Source: Hydrogenophilales bacterium CG_4_10_14_3_um_filter_63_21 | Lineage (GTDB): Bacteria; Pseudomonadota; Gammaproteobacteria; Burkholderiales; Thiobacillaceae | Assembly (NCBI GenBank): GCA_002784045.1 | Contig: PFJX01000026.1 | Coordinates: forward strand, 1 to 42,086 | Length of the DNA stretch: 42,086 nucleotides | Reading direction: 5' to 3' | Part shown: positions 8,393-16,312 of the stretch, one piece after another | How the letters are laid out: each line of letters starts with the position of its first letter | Position numbering within the stretch: position 1 is the stretch's first letter | Notes under the pieces: generated by a model | What the model was told of the DNA's origin: nothing | The model's input: the letters and a program-made list of their open reading frames with translations, nothing else | Database searches by the model: none | Position numbers and translations under genes: made by a program

Positions 8393-9492
8393 AAATCCTC
8401 CATACCGAAGCTTCCTGCGGCTGGGGCGGTCAGGAAATACGGATTCTGGAAGAAGCGCGCGGCATGCTCGCGCGCGGCCATGAAGTCACCCTGGCCTGCT
8501 CGCCCGAGGCGCGGATATTTTCCGAATCGGTCCGCTATGGCGTCCCCGCCATCGCGCTGCCCATCGGCCGCAAGAACCTGCGCGGCCTGTTTGCACTGCG
8601 CCGCCATATCGCGCAGAGCCGGCCCGATGTCATCAACACCCACAGCTCCACCGACACCTGGCTGACCGCCCTGGCGCGACTGCTCGTTTCAGAGTCACCG
8701 CCGCTGGTGCGCACCCGCCATATCTCCGCGCCGGTGCCTGACAACGCCTCCTCGCGCTGGCTCTACGGCAAAGCGTCGGCACATGTAGCCACCACCGGCG
8801 AGCGGTTGCGGGAAACCTTGATCCGGGATCTGGGCCTGGCGCCGGATCGGGTCACTTCGGTACCGACTGGGATCGACACCGTGCGATTCCAGCCCGGAGA
8901 CCGTCTCGCCGCGCGCCAGGCGCTGGGGCTGGCGACCGACAGCCGCTGGATCGGGATCGTCGCCACGTTGCGTAGCTGGAAGGGACATCTCTACCTGATT
9001 GATGCCCTGGCCAGACTGGGTCGTGATGACGTCAGGCTGCTGATCGTCGGTGACGGCCCCTATCGCGAAGTCATCTCCGCGCGTATTCGGGAAGTGGGCC
9101 TGTCCAACCGGGTGACCCTGGCCGGCGAGCAACGCAACCCGGAACTCTGGCTGCGTGCACTCGACCTGTTCTGCCTGCCCTCCTATGCCAACGAAGGCGT
9201 GCCGCAGGCCTTGATGCAAGCCATGCTGACCGGTCTGCCAGTGATTAGCACACCCGTCGGATCCATCATCGAGATCATCAAGGACGGACTCACCGGCCTG
9301 ATCGTCCCGCCCCAGGATGCCCCAGCCCTGGCGGAGTGCATCGCGCGGCTGCTGGCGGATCGCGCCCTAGCGGAACGCCTCGGCGTGGCTGCGCGGACCG
9401 AGGCCGTGGCACGATTCGGCTTCGATCGCATGATCAGCCGGATGGAAACCCTCTTCCAGAACGCCATCGCCCAACAAACGTCAGCACGATGA
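8389..9492 (+). CDS. GT4 glycosyltransferase
   Basis: This 367-residue GT-B retaining transferase has an acceptor-side N-terminus, MKILHTEASCGWGGQEIRIL, with the GG loop. The hinge region reads VTSVPTGIDTVRFQPGD. The donor-binding region is LPSYANEGVPQALMQAMLTG followed by LPVISTPVG, giving the GT4 E-x7-acidic/aliphatic signature; the second acidic position appears as Q/M here, so the E-x7-E pair is not textbook. It is cytoplasmic, with no signal or membrane segment. It overlaps the preceding ATPase gene and the following GT9 gene by 4 bases each. Its role is likely one step of core or O-chain assembly. The sugar is unknown. Confidence 0.85.
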   Translation: MKILHTEASCGWGGQEIRILEEARGMLARGHEVTLACSPEARIFSESVRYGVPAIALPIGRKNLRGLFALRRHIAQSRPDVINTHSSTDTWLTALARLLVSESPPLVRTRHISAPVPDNASSRWLYGKASAHVATTGERLRETLIRDLGLAPDRVTSVPTGIDTVRFQPGDRLAARQALGLATDSRWIGIVATLRSWKGHLYLIDALARLGRDDVRLLIVGDGPYREVISARIREVGLSNRVTLAGEQRNPELWLRALDLFCLPSYANEGVPQALMQAMLTGLPVISTPVGSIIEIIKDGLTGLIVPPQDAPALAECIARLLADRALAERLGVAARTEAVARFGFDRMISRMETLFQNAIAQQTSAR

Positions 9493-10589
9493 ACACGCCT
9501 CGCCATATCCTGGTCATCAATGTCACCCGCATCGGCGACACGCTGCTGACCACGCCGGTTCTGCGTGCCCTGGCGGCGGCCTGGCCGGACGCCGAGATAA
9601 CTTTCGCAGGGCACAAAAAGCGCATCGAGGTTCTCCGCTACCTGCCCTTCATTTACCGGCTGACCAGCATCGACAAGCGAATCGCACCGTTCATGGGCCG
9701 GATCGGCGGACATCGTTATGACATCGCCCTGGTCTATGGCAATGACACCACGCTGGTCAAATACGCCCTGCGCGTATCCGACAAGGTGATCGCCTTCCGC
9801 CAGCCATCCGAGGCAATCAACCAGCGATTGTTCGCGATCGCGCGGGAAGATGGCTTTCAGCCCACGCACGCGGTGACCTTGAACCTATGTCTGGTCCGCC
9901 CGCTCGGCCTCAAGCCCGCCGGTATGCACGTCTCCTACCAGGTCACCCCGGAAGAGGATGCCTGGGCCAAACAGCTACTGGCGGAGAAGTCTATCCAGGG
10001 CCAGCCCCTGATCGGCCTGCAGGTCGCCAGTTTTCCCACCAAAAGCCACCGCGACTGGCCGATCGAAAACTTCATGGAATTGTGCCAGCGTATCCTGGCC
10101 GCCCACCCGAACACCCATTTCCTGATTTTCGGTGGCCCGTTGGAAGCCGATCGTACCAACCGGCTGCATGCCAGCCTCGACGACCACAGCACCCTGTTCG
10201 CGGGACGCCTGAGCCTGCGCCAGACCGGTGCCCTGATGAACCAGGTCGAGCTCTATATTGGCGTCGACACCGGGCCAACCCATATCATGAGCAGCCGGCG
10301 CAAACCGATGGTGACCCTGTATCACCCGACCGCACCGAGCAGCGCCCTGGGGCCGATGCAGCACCCCTGCTGCTTTGCTCTGGATCATCCCCTGGCGGCC
10401 GGCGGCAAACCCTGGCCCGACAACGGTTCGACGTTCGACACCCCCATGGCCGACATTTCCGTCGCTACGGTGCTGGAAAACGTCGAGGCCGCACTGGCCG
10501 GGCATTGCCCCGGCTCGTTGCCCAACCCGCCCTTCCCCACGCCAGCCGATGCGGAAACGATCCGCAAGCGCCTGGGCGCCGCCTGCTGA
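9489..10589 (+). CDS. GT9 heptosyltransferase-family protein
   Basis: This GT9 protein has 366 residues from the ATG at 9489, which overlaps the previous stop as ATGA. The frame is open further upstream, but the N-terminal hallmark follows this ATG directly (HILVINVTRIGDTLLTTPVL, about 6-25). The C-terminal donor site is YIGVDTGPTHIMSSRRKP. These are the paired GT9 motifs found in LPS heptosyltransferases, with D/T/G/P/T in the usual places. The C-terminal tail is extended past the fold (PFPTPADAETIRKRLGAAC). It is one of four GT9 proteins in the window and less like WaaF or WaaC than the minus-strand copy, so it could transfer another heptose or a different sugar. It is cytoplasmic and membrane-associated by family. 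Confidence 0.85.
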   Translation: MNTPRHILVINVTRIGDTLLTTPVLRALAAAWPDAEITFAGHKKRIEVLRYLPFIYRLTSIDKRIAPFMGRIGGHRYDIALVYGNDTTLVKYALRVSDKVIAFRQPSEAINQRLFAIAREDGFQPTHAVTLNLCLVRPLGLKPAGMHVSYQVTPEEDAWAKQLLAEKSIQGQPLIGLQVASFPTKSHRDWPIENFMELCQRILAAHPNTHFLIFGGPLEADRTNRLHASLDDHSTLFAGRLSLRQTGALMNQVELYIGVDTGPTHIMSSRRKPMVTLYHPTAPSSALGPMQHPCCFALDHPLAAGGKPWPDNGSTFDTPMADISVATVLENVEAALAGHCPGSLPNPPFPTPADAETIRKRLGAAC

Positions 10590-10598
10590 GGAGCCGTC

Positions 10599-11627
10599 GT
10601 GAACCGCCCACCCCGTTTCAGCGTCGCCATCCCCACCTACAACCGCCGCGCCAGCTTCCTGCCGCAGGCCATCGAGGGGGTGTTGCAACAATCATTCACG
10701 GATTTCGAACTAATCGTCTCCGACAACGGCTCCAGCGACGGCACCGCCGACTACGTCCGCTCCCTGGCCGATCCGCGCATCCGTCTCGTCCGCCGCGACC
10801 CGACCATCCCCGCAGGCGAGCACTTCGCCGCCGTGGCGCGGGAGGCGGTCGGCGAGTTCTACGTCATGCATCAGGACGACGACCTGCTGCACCGCGATTT
10901 CCTCGCCCGCGCCGACGCCGCTTTCACCGCGCACCCGGAGGCGGTCATCTATTCCTGTCCGATCTGGCGCCAGGCGCACGGCCACGGCTACCACTCACGC
11001 CTGCTGCGGCACCGGGAAGGTCATGACGACATGGCCGTCATCCGCGACGAACAAACGGTCTTCGCCGGCCCCTACGCCGCGATCCAGTTCTTCGATCCCA
11101 TCCGCCAGTTCCTCCACCCGACCCTGGCGGTGCGCAACGCCACGCTGGCCGAGATCGGCGGCTACGACCCCGGTGCGACCTACCAGTCGGACCTGGTCAC
11201 CCAGGCGCGTCTGCTGTTTCACGGCACCCTGGCCTACGACCCCCGCCCTGGCGGCGTCTCTCGCGTGCATCCGAGCAATTTCATGCGCACCAAGGGCAAG
11301 GCCTTCCGCAAGATGTTCTTCCACAACAGCCATGTCGAATTGATCAGCGCCTTCGAGCAGGCCGGAGTGCCCTGGCAGGCCCTGCTCGACGAATACCTCG
11401 GCAAGCTGTCAGAGAAGGAAATCCTCGCCTGCCTGTTCGAATGGACTTACTACCGCACGCCGCTGGAACTACAGAAACTCGGTTTCGCCGCGCTGCGGCG
11501 CACCCAGAAGTCGGGCAGGCACCATGTCCGCCAGTGCCTGACCAAGCTGGGACCGCGCAATCTCATGCGCTACGGATTCAGCCATTGGTCGGATGCCGGT
11601 GAAACCTCCTGGAGCCTCTCACGATGA
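10599..11627 (+). CDS. GT2 family glycosyltransferase
   Basis: This 342-residue inverting GT-A transferase starts at GTG 10599, with TGAGGAG at 10587-10593 as ribosome site. The nucleotide-binding start is RFSVAIPTYNRRASFLPQAI (about 5-24), followed by VSDNGSSDGT. The metal-binding DXD-type motif is HQDDDLL (near 88-94). It has no membrane helices, so it is a cytoplasmic transferase rather than a processive synthase. It precedes rfbF with a 4-base overlap, so it may transfer the CDP-derived sugar made by the next genes. That assignment is inference from position only. Confidence 0.85.
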   Translation: MNRPPRFSVAIPTYNRRASFLPQAIEGVLQQSFTDFELIVSDNGSSDGTADYVRSLADPRIRLVRRDPTIPAGEHFAAVAREAVGEFYVMHQDDDLLHRDFLARADAAFTAHPEAVIYSCPIWRQAHGHGYHSRLLRHREGHDDMAVIRDEQTVFAGPYAAIQFFDPIRQFLHPTLAVRNATLAEIGGYDPGATYQSDLVTQARLLFHGTLAYDPRPGGVSRVHPSNFMRTKGKAFRKMFFHNSHVELISAFEQAGVPWQALLDEYLGKLSEKEILACLFEWTYYRTPLELQKLGFAALRRTQKSGRHHVRQCLTKLGPRNLMRYGFSHWSDAGETSWSLSR

Positions 11628-12394
11628 AAGCCGTGATCCTCGCCGGCGGCCTCGGCACCCGCATTTCCGAGGAAACCCATTTGAAGCCGAAACCGATGGT
11701 CGAAATCGGCGGCAAACCCATCCTCTGGCACATCATGAAGCTCTATTCCGCGCATGGAATCGACGACTTCGTCATCTGCTGCGGCTACAAGGGCTACATC
11801 ATCAAGGAATATTTCGCCAACTACTTCCTGCACATGTCCGACGTCACCTTCGACATGCGGAACAACCAGATGGAGGTCCATCAGCGCAAGGCCGAACCGT
11901 GGCGGGTGACCCTGGTGGACACCGGCGAGGACACCCTCACCGGCGGGCGCCTGAAGCGCGTCGCCGATTACGTCAGGAACGAGGAGGCGTTCTGCTTCAC
12001 CTATGGCGACGGTGTGGCCGACATCGACATCGCCGCCGAAATCGCGTTCCACAAACAACATGGCAGGTGGGCGACCATCGCCGCCGTGCAGCCTCCAGGC
12101 CGTTACGGCGCGCTACAAATGGAGGACGCCAAGGTATCCGGCTTCAGCGAGAAACCGCGCGGCGACGGTGGCGTCATCAACGGCGGCTTCTTCGTCCTCT
12201 CGCCGCGCTGCCTCGACCTGATCGACGGCGACCAATGCAGTTGGGAAGGAGCGCCGCTGACAAAACTCGCCGAAAGCGATCAACTCATGGCCTTCCGGCA
12301 CGACGGCTTCTGGCAGCCGATGGACACCCTGCGCGAGAAAAACATGCTGGAAGACCTCTGGGCCTCGGGACAGGCACCCTGGAAGGTGTGGTGA
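11624..12394 (+). CDS. rfbF: Glucose-1-phosphate cytidylyltransferase RfbF
   Basis: RfbF makes CDP-glucose from CTP and glucose 1-phosphate, the first step of CDP-deoxysugar synthesis. The length of 256 matches the family. The nucleotidyltransferase signature AVILAGGLGTRISEETHLKP (3-22) is complete and followed by KPMVEIGGKPILWHIM. The segment YGDGVADIDI holds the metal-binding aspartate, and NGGFFVLSPR is the usual sugar-binding stretch. It overlaps the previous gene by 4 bases and meets rfbG at TGATG. The pairing with rfbG makes the cytidylyl rather than thymidylyl assignment firm. Confidence 0.95.
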   Translation: MKAVILAGGLGTRISEETHLKPKPMVEIGGKPILWHIMKLYSAHGIDDFVICCGYKGYIIKEYFANYFLHMSDVTFDMRNNQMEVHQRKAEPWRVTLVDTGEDTLTGGRLKRVADYVRNEEAFCFTYGDGVADIDIAAEIAFHKQHGRWATIAAVQPPGRYGALQMEDAKVSGFSEKPRGDGGVINGGFFVLSPRCLDLIDGDQCSWEGAPLTKLAESDQLMAFRHDGFWQPMDTLREKNMLEDLWASGQAPWKVW

Positions 12395-13458
12395 TGAACC
12401 GTGATTTCTGGCGCGGCAAACGGGTATTTCTTACCGGCCACACCGGCTTCAAGGGCGGCTGGCTCAGCCTCTGGCTGGCCGACCTGGGTGCCGAGGTGCA
12501 CGGCTACGCCCTGGCCCCACCCACGGAACCCAATTTCTTCACGGTCGCCGACCTGCCATCGCGGCTGGCTTCCAGCCAGATCGCCGACATCCGCGACGCC
12601 GAGGCGCTGGCCCGCGCCATGACGGCCGCGCGGCCGGACATCGTCCTGCACCTGGCGGCGCAGCCCCTGGTGCGCTACTCCTACGCAGCCCCGGTGGAGA
12701 CCTACACCGTCAACGTCATGGGCACGGTCAACCTGCTGGAAGCCGTGCGCCGGACGCCCGGCGTCAAAGCCGTCATCAACGTCACCACCGACAAGTGCTA
12801 CGAAAACCGGGAATGGGTCTGGCCCTACCGGGAGAACGAGGCGATGGGCGGCGCCGACCCCTATTCCAGCAGCAAGGCCTGCTCGGAACTGGTCACTGCG
12901 GCCTACCGTGCTTCCTTCCTCGATGCGGCGGGCATCCACCTGGCCAGCGCCCGCGCCGGCAACGTCATCGGCGGCGGCGACTGGGCGGCCGACCGGCTGA
13001 TCCCGGACTTCCTGCGCGCCCTCGATGCCGAACACACCCTGAATATCCGCTCGCTGCGGGCGACGCGGCCCTGGCAGCATGTCCTGGAGCCCCTGGCCGG
13101 TTACCTGACGCTGGCCGAAAAACTGCACGACGACGGCGCGGCCTTTGCCGAAGCCTGGAATTTCGGGCCGGACGACGATGACGCCCGGCCGGTGGGCTGG
13201 ATCGTCGAGCACCTCTGCCGCCAGGTACCCGGTGCCACCTGGCAATGCGACGCCGCGCCGCAGCCGCACGAGGCCAACACCCTCAAGCTGGACAGTTCCA
13301 AGGCCAAGGCGAAGCTGGCTTGGCAGCCATGCTGGAACCTGGAGACCGCCCTCGGCCGTACCCTGGAATGGCATCGCGCCTGGCGCCAGGGCGAGGACAT
13401 GGCCACCACCAGCTTGCGTCAGATACTGGCCTACGAAGCAGCAACGCGACCCGGATGA
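12394..13458 (+). CDS. rfbG: CDP-glucose 4,6-dehydratase RfbG
   Basis: RfbG converts CDP-glucose to CDP-4-keto-6-deoxyglucose, using bound NAD. The protein has 354 residues from the ATG at 12394, which overlaps the rfbF stop; the frame is open far upstream but runs through rfbF. The Rossmann motif is GHTGFKGGW (15-23). The catalytic region includes NVTTDKCYENREW and the YSSSK active-site motif (DPYSSSKACSEL). The segment SARAGNVIGGGDWAADRLIPD is diagnostic of this dehydratase. No E1-type dehydrase (RfbH) gene is present in the window, so the product is probably not a 3,6-dideoxyhexose. The epimerase, C-methyltransferase and SDR genes downstream suggest a branched 6-deoxy sugar instead. Confidence 0.95.
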   Translation: MNRDFWRGKRVFLTGHTGFKGGWLSLWLADLGAEVHGYALAPPTEPNFFTVADLPSRLASSQIADIRDAEALARAMTAARPDIVLHLAAQPLVRYSYAAPVETYTVNVMGTVNLLEAVRRTPGVKAVINVTTDKCYENREWVWPYRENEAMGGADPYSSSKACSELVTAAYRASFLDAAGIHLASARAGNVIGGGDWAADRLIPDFLRALDAEHTLNIRSLRATRPWQHVLEPLAGYLTLAEKLHDDGAAFAEAWNFGPDDDDARPVGWIVEHLCRQVPGATWQCDAAPQPHEANTLKLDSSKAKAKLAWQPCWNLETALGRTLEWHRAWRQGEDMATTSLRQILAYEAATRPG

Positions 13459-13464
13459 ACCTGA

Positions 13465-13543
13465 ATTGTCCATTGGCCAAGGCTTCGGAGGCGGCCTCCC
13501 ATGTAGCGCCGGCGCTACATGTTCGCCTGGGCTGATGGACAAT
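13465..13543. repeat. Large imperfect palindrome with an 18-base perfect core
   Basis: Almost the whole gap between rfbG and the epimerase gene is symmetric. ATTGTCCAT at 13465-13473 pairs with ATGGACAAT at 13535-13543, and a perfect palindrome TGTAGCGCCGGCGCTACA lies at 13502-13519. The core equals the outer tips of the TGTAGCGC REP family joined without a loop. It could be a collapsed REP element and may attenuate transcription within the operon. Confidence 0.8.
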
Positions 13544-13548
13544 CCGGC

Positions 13549-14133
13549 ATGAACAGCCGCTTCGACCTGCTCGCCACCCCCATCGCCGACCTGCGGGTGC
13601 TGCAACGCAAGCTTCTGGGCGACAGCCGAGGCTACCTGGAGCGGATGTTCTGCGCCGAGGAACTCAAACCACTGCTGGCGGGACGGCGCATCGTCCAGAT
13701 CAACCACACCCTCACTGCCGCCCGGGGCACGGTGCGCGGACTGCATTTCCAGTATCCTCCCCACGCCGAAACCAAGTTCGTGAGCTGCCTGCGCGGCGAG
13801 GTGTTCGACGTGGCGGTGGACCTGCGCCGCGACTCCCCCTCATTCCTGCTCTGGCATGGCGAAATACTCAGTGCCGAAAACCATCGAACCCTGTTCATCC
13901 CGGAAGGCTTCGCCCACGGCTTCCAGACCCTGACCGACGACTGCGAAATGCTCTACTTCCATACCGCCACCTACCGGGCGGATGCCGAGGGCGGTTTGCA
14001 TGCCCTGGACCCTTTACTGGCCATAAAATGGCCGCTGGAGGTGGTCATGATGTCGGATCGTGATCGTTCTCAGCCGCTTGCAAGCGAGTTCATGGGTCTT
14101 CCGGAGGTGCCGAGTTATGCAAAACACAATTGA
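13549..14133 (+). CDS. RfbC-like sugar 3,5-epimerase (cupin)
   Basis: This protein has 194 residues from the ATG at 13549; the frame extends 30 bases further up into the palindrome, which I do not use. It is a dTDP-4-dehydrorhamnose 3,5-epimerase family cupin. Motifs include DSRGYLERMFCAEEL, GTVRGLHFQYPP with the catalytic histidine, CLRGEVFDVAVDLRRDSP, IPEGFAHGFQTL and DPLLAIKWP. Located after rfbG, its substrate is probably CDP-4-keto-6-deoxyglucose rather than the dTDP sugar. It may act at C3 only, or prepare C3 for methylation by the enzyme at 14836. The C-terminus overlaps the next gene's start by 17 bases, suggesting the UPF0175 gene entered at the end of this gene. Confidence 0.88.
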   Translation: MNSRFDLLATPIADLRVLQRKLLGDSRGYLERMFCAEELKPLLAGRRIVQINHTLTAARGTVRGLHFQYPPHAETKFVSCLRGEVFDVAVDLRRDSPSFLLWHGEILSAENHRTLFIPEGFAHGFQTLTDDCEMLYFHTATYRADAEGGLHALDPLLAIKWPLEVVMMSDRDRSQPLASEFMGLPEVPSYAKHN

Positions 14134-14374
14134 AATTGAGTGCCCGCAAGAACTTCTTCTGGGTTTGCATCTGGATGCAGATCAGTTCGCCGATCTGGTC
14201 AAGGAAGAAACCGCGATCGCCTTGTTCCGCGACGGTCGCCTGTCGTCTGGCATGGCGGCAAGTTGGCTAGGCGTACCCCGAACCCATTTCCTTTTGAACG
14301 CCATGCGAACGGGCAACGCCAACTTGTTGGACAACAACGAGGACGATTTCCAAAAAGAGATTTCCTTGCTGTGA
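14117..14374 (+). CDS. UPF0175 family protein, probable antitoxin
   Basis: This 85-residue protein starts at ATG 14117, with CCGGAGGTG at 14101-14109 as ribosome site; the longer frame from 14060 lies inside the epimerase gene. Features are the start MQNTIEIECPQELLLGL and a helix-turn-helix-like middle (EETAIALFRDGRLSSGMAASWLGVPRTHFL), typical of UPF0175. Family members commonly precede DUF3368 PIN-like proteins as antitoxins. Such a partner does follow, overlapping by 4 bases, but it is broken. The gene is AT-richer than the surrounding sugar genes, consistent with transfer. Here it may be an orphan antitoxin kept for regulation or simply not yet lost. Confidence 0.8.
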   Translation: MQNTIEIECPQELLLGLHLDADQFADLVKEETAIALFRDGRLSSGMAASWLGVPRTHFLLNAMRTGNANLLDNNEDDFQKEISLL

Positions 14375-14548
14375 TTGTTTTTTCCAACACCACCCCATTC
14401 GTGGCCGACGAGGCCGGTTCGGCATTGCCCATCCTGTTTGATCTGGATCGCGGTGAAAAACAGACCATTCTCCTCGCAAGAAATATTGGGGCGGACCGAG
14501 TGCTCATTGACGAGCGGATCGGTCGCCGGGTCGCTGAATATCTTGGCC

Positions 14549-14680
14549 TAACGGGCATGGCGGCCCCGCCGCCCCGAACGATGAAACCGGACGCTCCTGT
14601 AGCGCAGGCGTCCTCGCCTGCTCTTGGCGCTGAATGCAGGCGGGGCGCCTGCGCTACAGAGGTGCGGTTGTTTCACGTTA
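14549..14680. mobile_element. MITE-like element with REP arms, TA-flanked, inside the DUF3368 gene
   Basis: The boundaries come from the broken protein. Joining the TA at 14549-14550 to the sequence after the TA at 14679-14680 restores an in-frame GLNVTGTLG, the family consensus. The left end reads TAACGGGCATGGC and the right end TGTTTCACGTTA, so the ends are weakly inverted (TAACG/CGTTA). The second copy at 38958-39133 has the same left end (TAACAGCCATGGC), the same inner ATGAAACCGG box and the same right end. It has no coding capacity. The TA duplication suggests mobilisation by an IS630/Tc1-type or similar transposase elsewhere; that is inference. Confidence 0.7.
14598..14658. repeat. REP-like hairpin inside the MITE-like element
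   Basis: The left arm TGTAGCGCAGGCGTCCTCGC and the right arm GGCGCCTGCGCTACA form a stem. It is the AGGCG variant of the family, matching 32666-32737 more closely than 2989-3047. Confidence 0.8.
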
Positions 14681-14835
14681 AACGTGACTGGCACGCTGGG
14701 TGTACTCGTCAAGGCCAAGTCCACCGGACTTATCCCGTCATTTCACGAAGCCGCACACGCCATGCGCCAACAAGGCATCCATTACAACGCGAGTCTGATC
14801 ACCCGGCTTGCACAACACCTGGGTGAAATAGCCAA

Positions 14836-16083
14836 ATGAAATGCCGTCACTGCGCCTCCGAACTCCAACTCCCCTTGGTCGATCTGGGCAGCGCGCCCCC
14901 CTCCAACGCCTATCTCACCGAACAGACCCTGCACGCGCCGGAAAAATGGTTTCCCCTGCGGGTGCTGGTGTGCGAGCACTGCTGGCTGGCGCAGACCGAG
15001 GATTTCTCCCAGGCCCACGAACTGTTCGACGCCGACTACGCCTATTTCAGCGGCTTTTCCAGCAGTTGGCTGACCCACAGCGAGCGCTATGTGGCCGATA
15101 TGGTCACGCGCTTCGGCCTCGACGCCGGCAGCCATGTGGTTGAAGTCGCCGCCAACGACGGCTACCTGCTGCAATACGTCCAGGCCCGCAGCATCCCCTG
15201 CACCGGCGTCGAGCCCACCGCCAGCACCGCCGCTGCCGCCCGCGCCAAGGGGCTGACCATCGTCCAGGATTTCTTCGGCGTGCGCCTGGCCAGGGAACTC
15301 GCCGCCCAGGGCAGCCAGGCCGACCTCACCGCCGCCAACAACGTGCTCGCGCATGTCCCGGACATCAACGATTTCGTCGCCGGCTTCGCCCATCTGCTCA
15401 AGCCGCAAGGCGTGGCCACCTTCGAGTTTCCCCATCTGCTGCGGCTGATCGGGGAAAACCAGTTCGACACCATCTACCACGAACACTATTCCTACCTTTC
15501 GCTCACGGCGGTAGAGCGCATCTTCGCGGCCAACGGTTTGCTGGTGTTCGACGTGGAGGAACTCCCCACCCACGGCGGCAGCCTGCGGGTCTACGCCCAG
15601 CGCGGCGATACCGGTCGGCGGCCACGCGAAGCGCGAGTGGAAGAGCTGCTGGACCGGGAAATTCGCACCGGCCTGCGCGACGCCGGCTACTACGCCGGAT
15701 TCCAGGAGCATACCGACCGGGTCAAGGACGACTTCCTGCTGTTCCTCCTGGAAGCGAAACGCCAGGGCAAGCGCGTCGCCGCCTACGGCGCGGCGGCCAA
15801 GGGCAACACCCTGATGAACTACGCCGGCATCCGCCCCGACCTGATCCCCTTCGTGGTGGATCGCAACCCGGCCAAACAGGGAAAATACATGCCCGGCAGC
15901 CGCATCCCCATCGTCGAGGAAGCGCGCTTGCAGGCCGAGAAGCCGGACTATGTCGTCATCCTGCCCTGGAATCTCAAGGCCGAAGTGACGGAACAGCTCG
16001 CGTATATCCGTGAATGGGGCGGGCAGTTCGTCACCGCCGTGCCAATGCTTGCGGTAACCCTGGCTTCCCATGCAAGAGAATGA
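14836..16083 (+). CDS. NDP-sugar C-methyltransferase (TylC3/NovU type)
   Basis: This 415-residue SAM-dependent enzyme probably adds a methyl branch to a 4-keto-6-deoxy sugar nucleotide, usually at C3. The N-terminal zinc domain has C3, C6, C46 and C49. The SAM-binding motif is VVEVAANDGYLLQY (101-114). The catalytic stretch is DTIYHEHYSYLS (211-222), with the conserved His/Glu/His/Tyr set, followed by LPTHGGSLRVY. The C-terminal domain includes YGAAAKGNTLMNY and VVDRNPAKQGKYMPG. All are characteristic of sugar C-methyltransferases. Its location after rfbF, rfbG and the epimerase suggests a CDP-linked substrate. The ATG overlaps the stop of the broken toxin, probably a by-product of the insertion. 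Confidence 0.9.
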   Translation: MKCRHCASELQLPLVDLGSAPPSNAYLTEQTLHAPEKWFPLRVLVCEHCWLAQTEDFSQAHELFDADYAYFSGFSSSWLTHSERYVADMVTRFGLDAGSHVVEVAANDGYLLQYVQARSIPCTGVEPTASTAAAARAKGLTIVQDFFGVRLARELAAQGSQADLTAANNVLAHVPDINDFVAGFAHLLKPQGVATFEFPHLLRLIGENQFDTIYHEHYSYLSLTAVERIFAANGLLVFDVEELPTHGGSLRVYAQRGDTGRRPREARVEELLDREIRTGLRDAGYYAGFQEHTDRVKDDFLLFLLEAKRQGKRVAAYGAAAKGNTLMNYAGIRPDLIPFVVDRNPAKQGKYMPGSRIPIVEEARLQAEKPDYVVILPWNLKAEVTEQLAYIREWGGQFVTAVPMLAVTLASHARE

Positions 16084-16265
16084 ATGACCGTGAAAACCGT
16101 ACACCTACCAAACTGGCAATGGCCGATGTGGCTTTCGATGTGTTGCTGGAGACAGGAATCAATATCTCCCCGTTGCCGGTATGGATGGACGAGTGGGAAC
16201 ATCCCGAAACCTACTCGAATCCACTTCTGTTGAAGAACATCGCCAATGAAGGTGTTCGCCTGTGA
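16080..16265 (+). pseudogene. C-terminal remnant of an MNT-type nucleotidyltransferase
   Basis: The frame encodes 61 residues, including ADVAFDVLLETGINISPLPV and EEW-like DEWEHPETYSNPLLLKNIA, then EGVRL at the end. This is the usual tail of minimal nucleotidyltransferases of the MNT/HEPN type. The catalytic GSxARG and DxD region that should precede it is missing. The ATG at 16080 overlaps the methyltransferase stop, so the fragment may be translated by coupling, but it cannot be an active transferase. No HEPN partner follows. It is another decayed toxin-antitoxin piece in the sugar cluster. Confidence 0.65.
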
Positions 16266-16312
16266 GCGGCGAGCCTACCCGTTGCCGTGCTTACATACAT
16301 GAGGAGACCCAA

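Larger units (their letters stand above)
14371..14839 (+). pseudogene. Disrupted DUF3368 PIN-like toxin
   Basis: The reading begins at GTG 14371 with IVFSNTTPF, the PIN-family start carrying the first acidic-site region. It then jumps to LDRGEKQTILLARNIGADR and VLIDERIGRRVAEYLGL, so roughly 60 residues expected between them in the family are absent. After YLGL, an element of about 130 bases (14549-14680) interrupts the gene and shifts the frame. The C-terminal part resumes in another frame as NVTGTLGVLVKAKSTGLIPS to the stop at 14839. The toxin is therefore doubly damaged: an internal deletion plus an insertion. The stop overlaps the ATG of the next gene at 14836. Confidence 0.8.

Noticed and set aside
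12280-13764. 494-codon minus-strand frame across rfbG
   Set aside because: It is antisense to rfbG and the epimerase gene, both supported by family motifs.
14782-16104. 440-codon minus-strand frame
   Set aside because: It is antisense to the intact C-methyltransferase gene and has no motif of its own.
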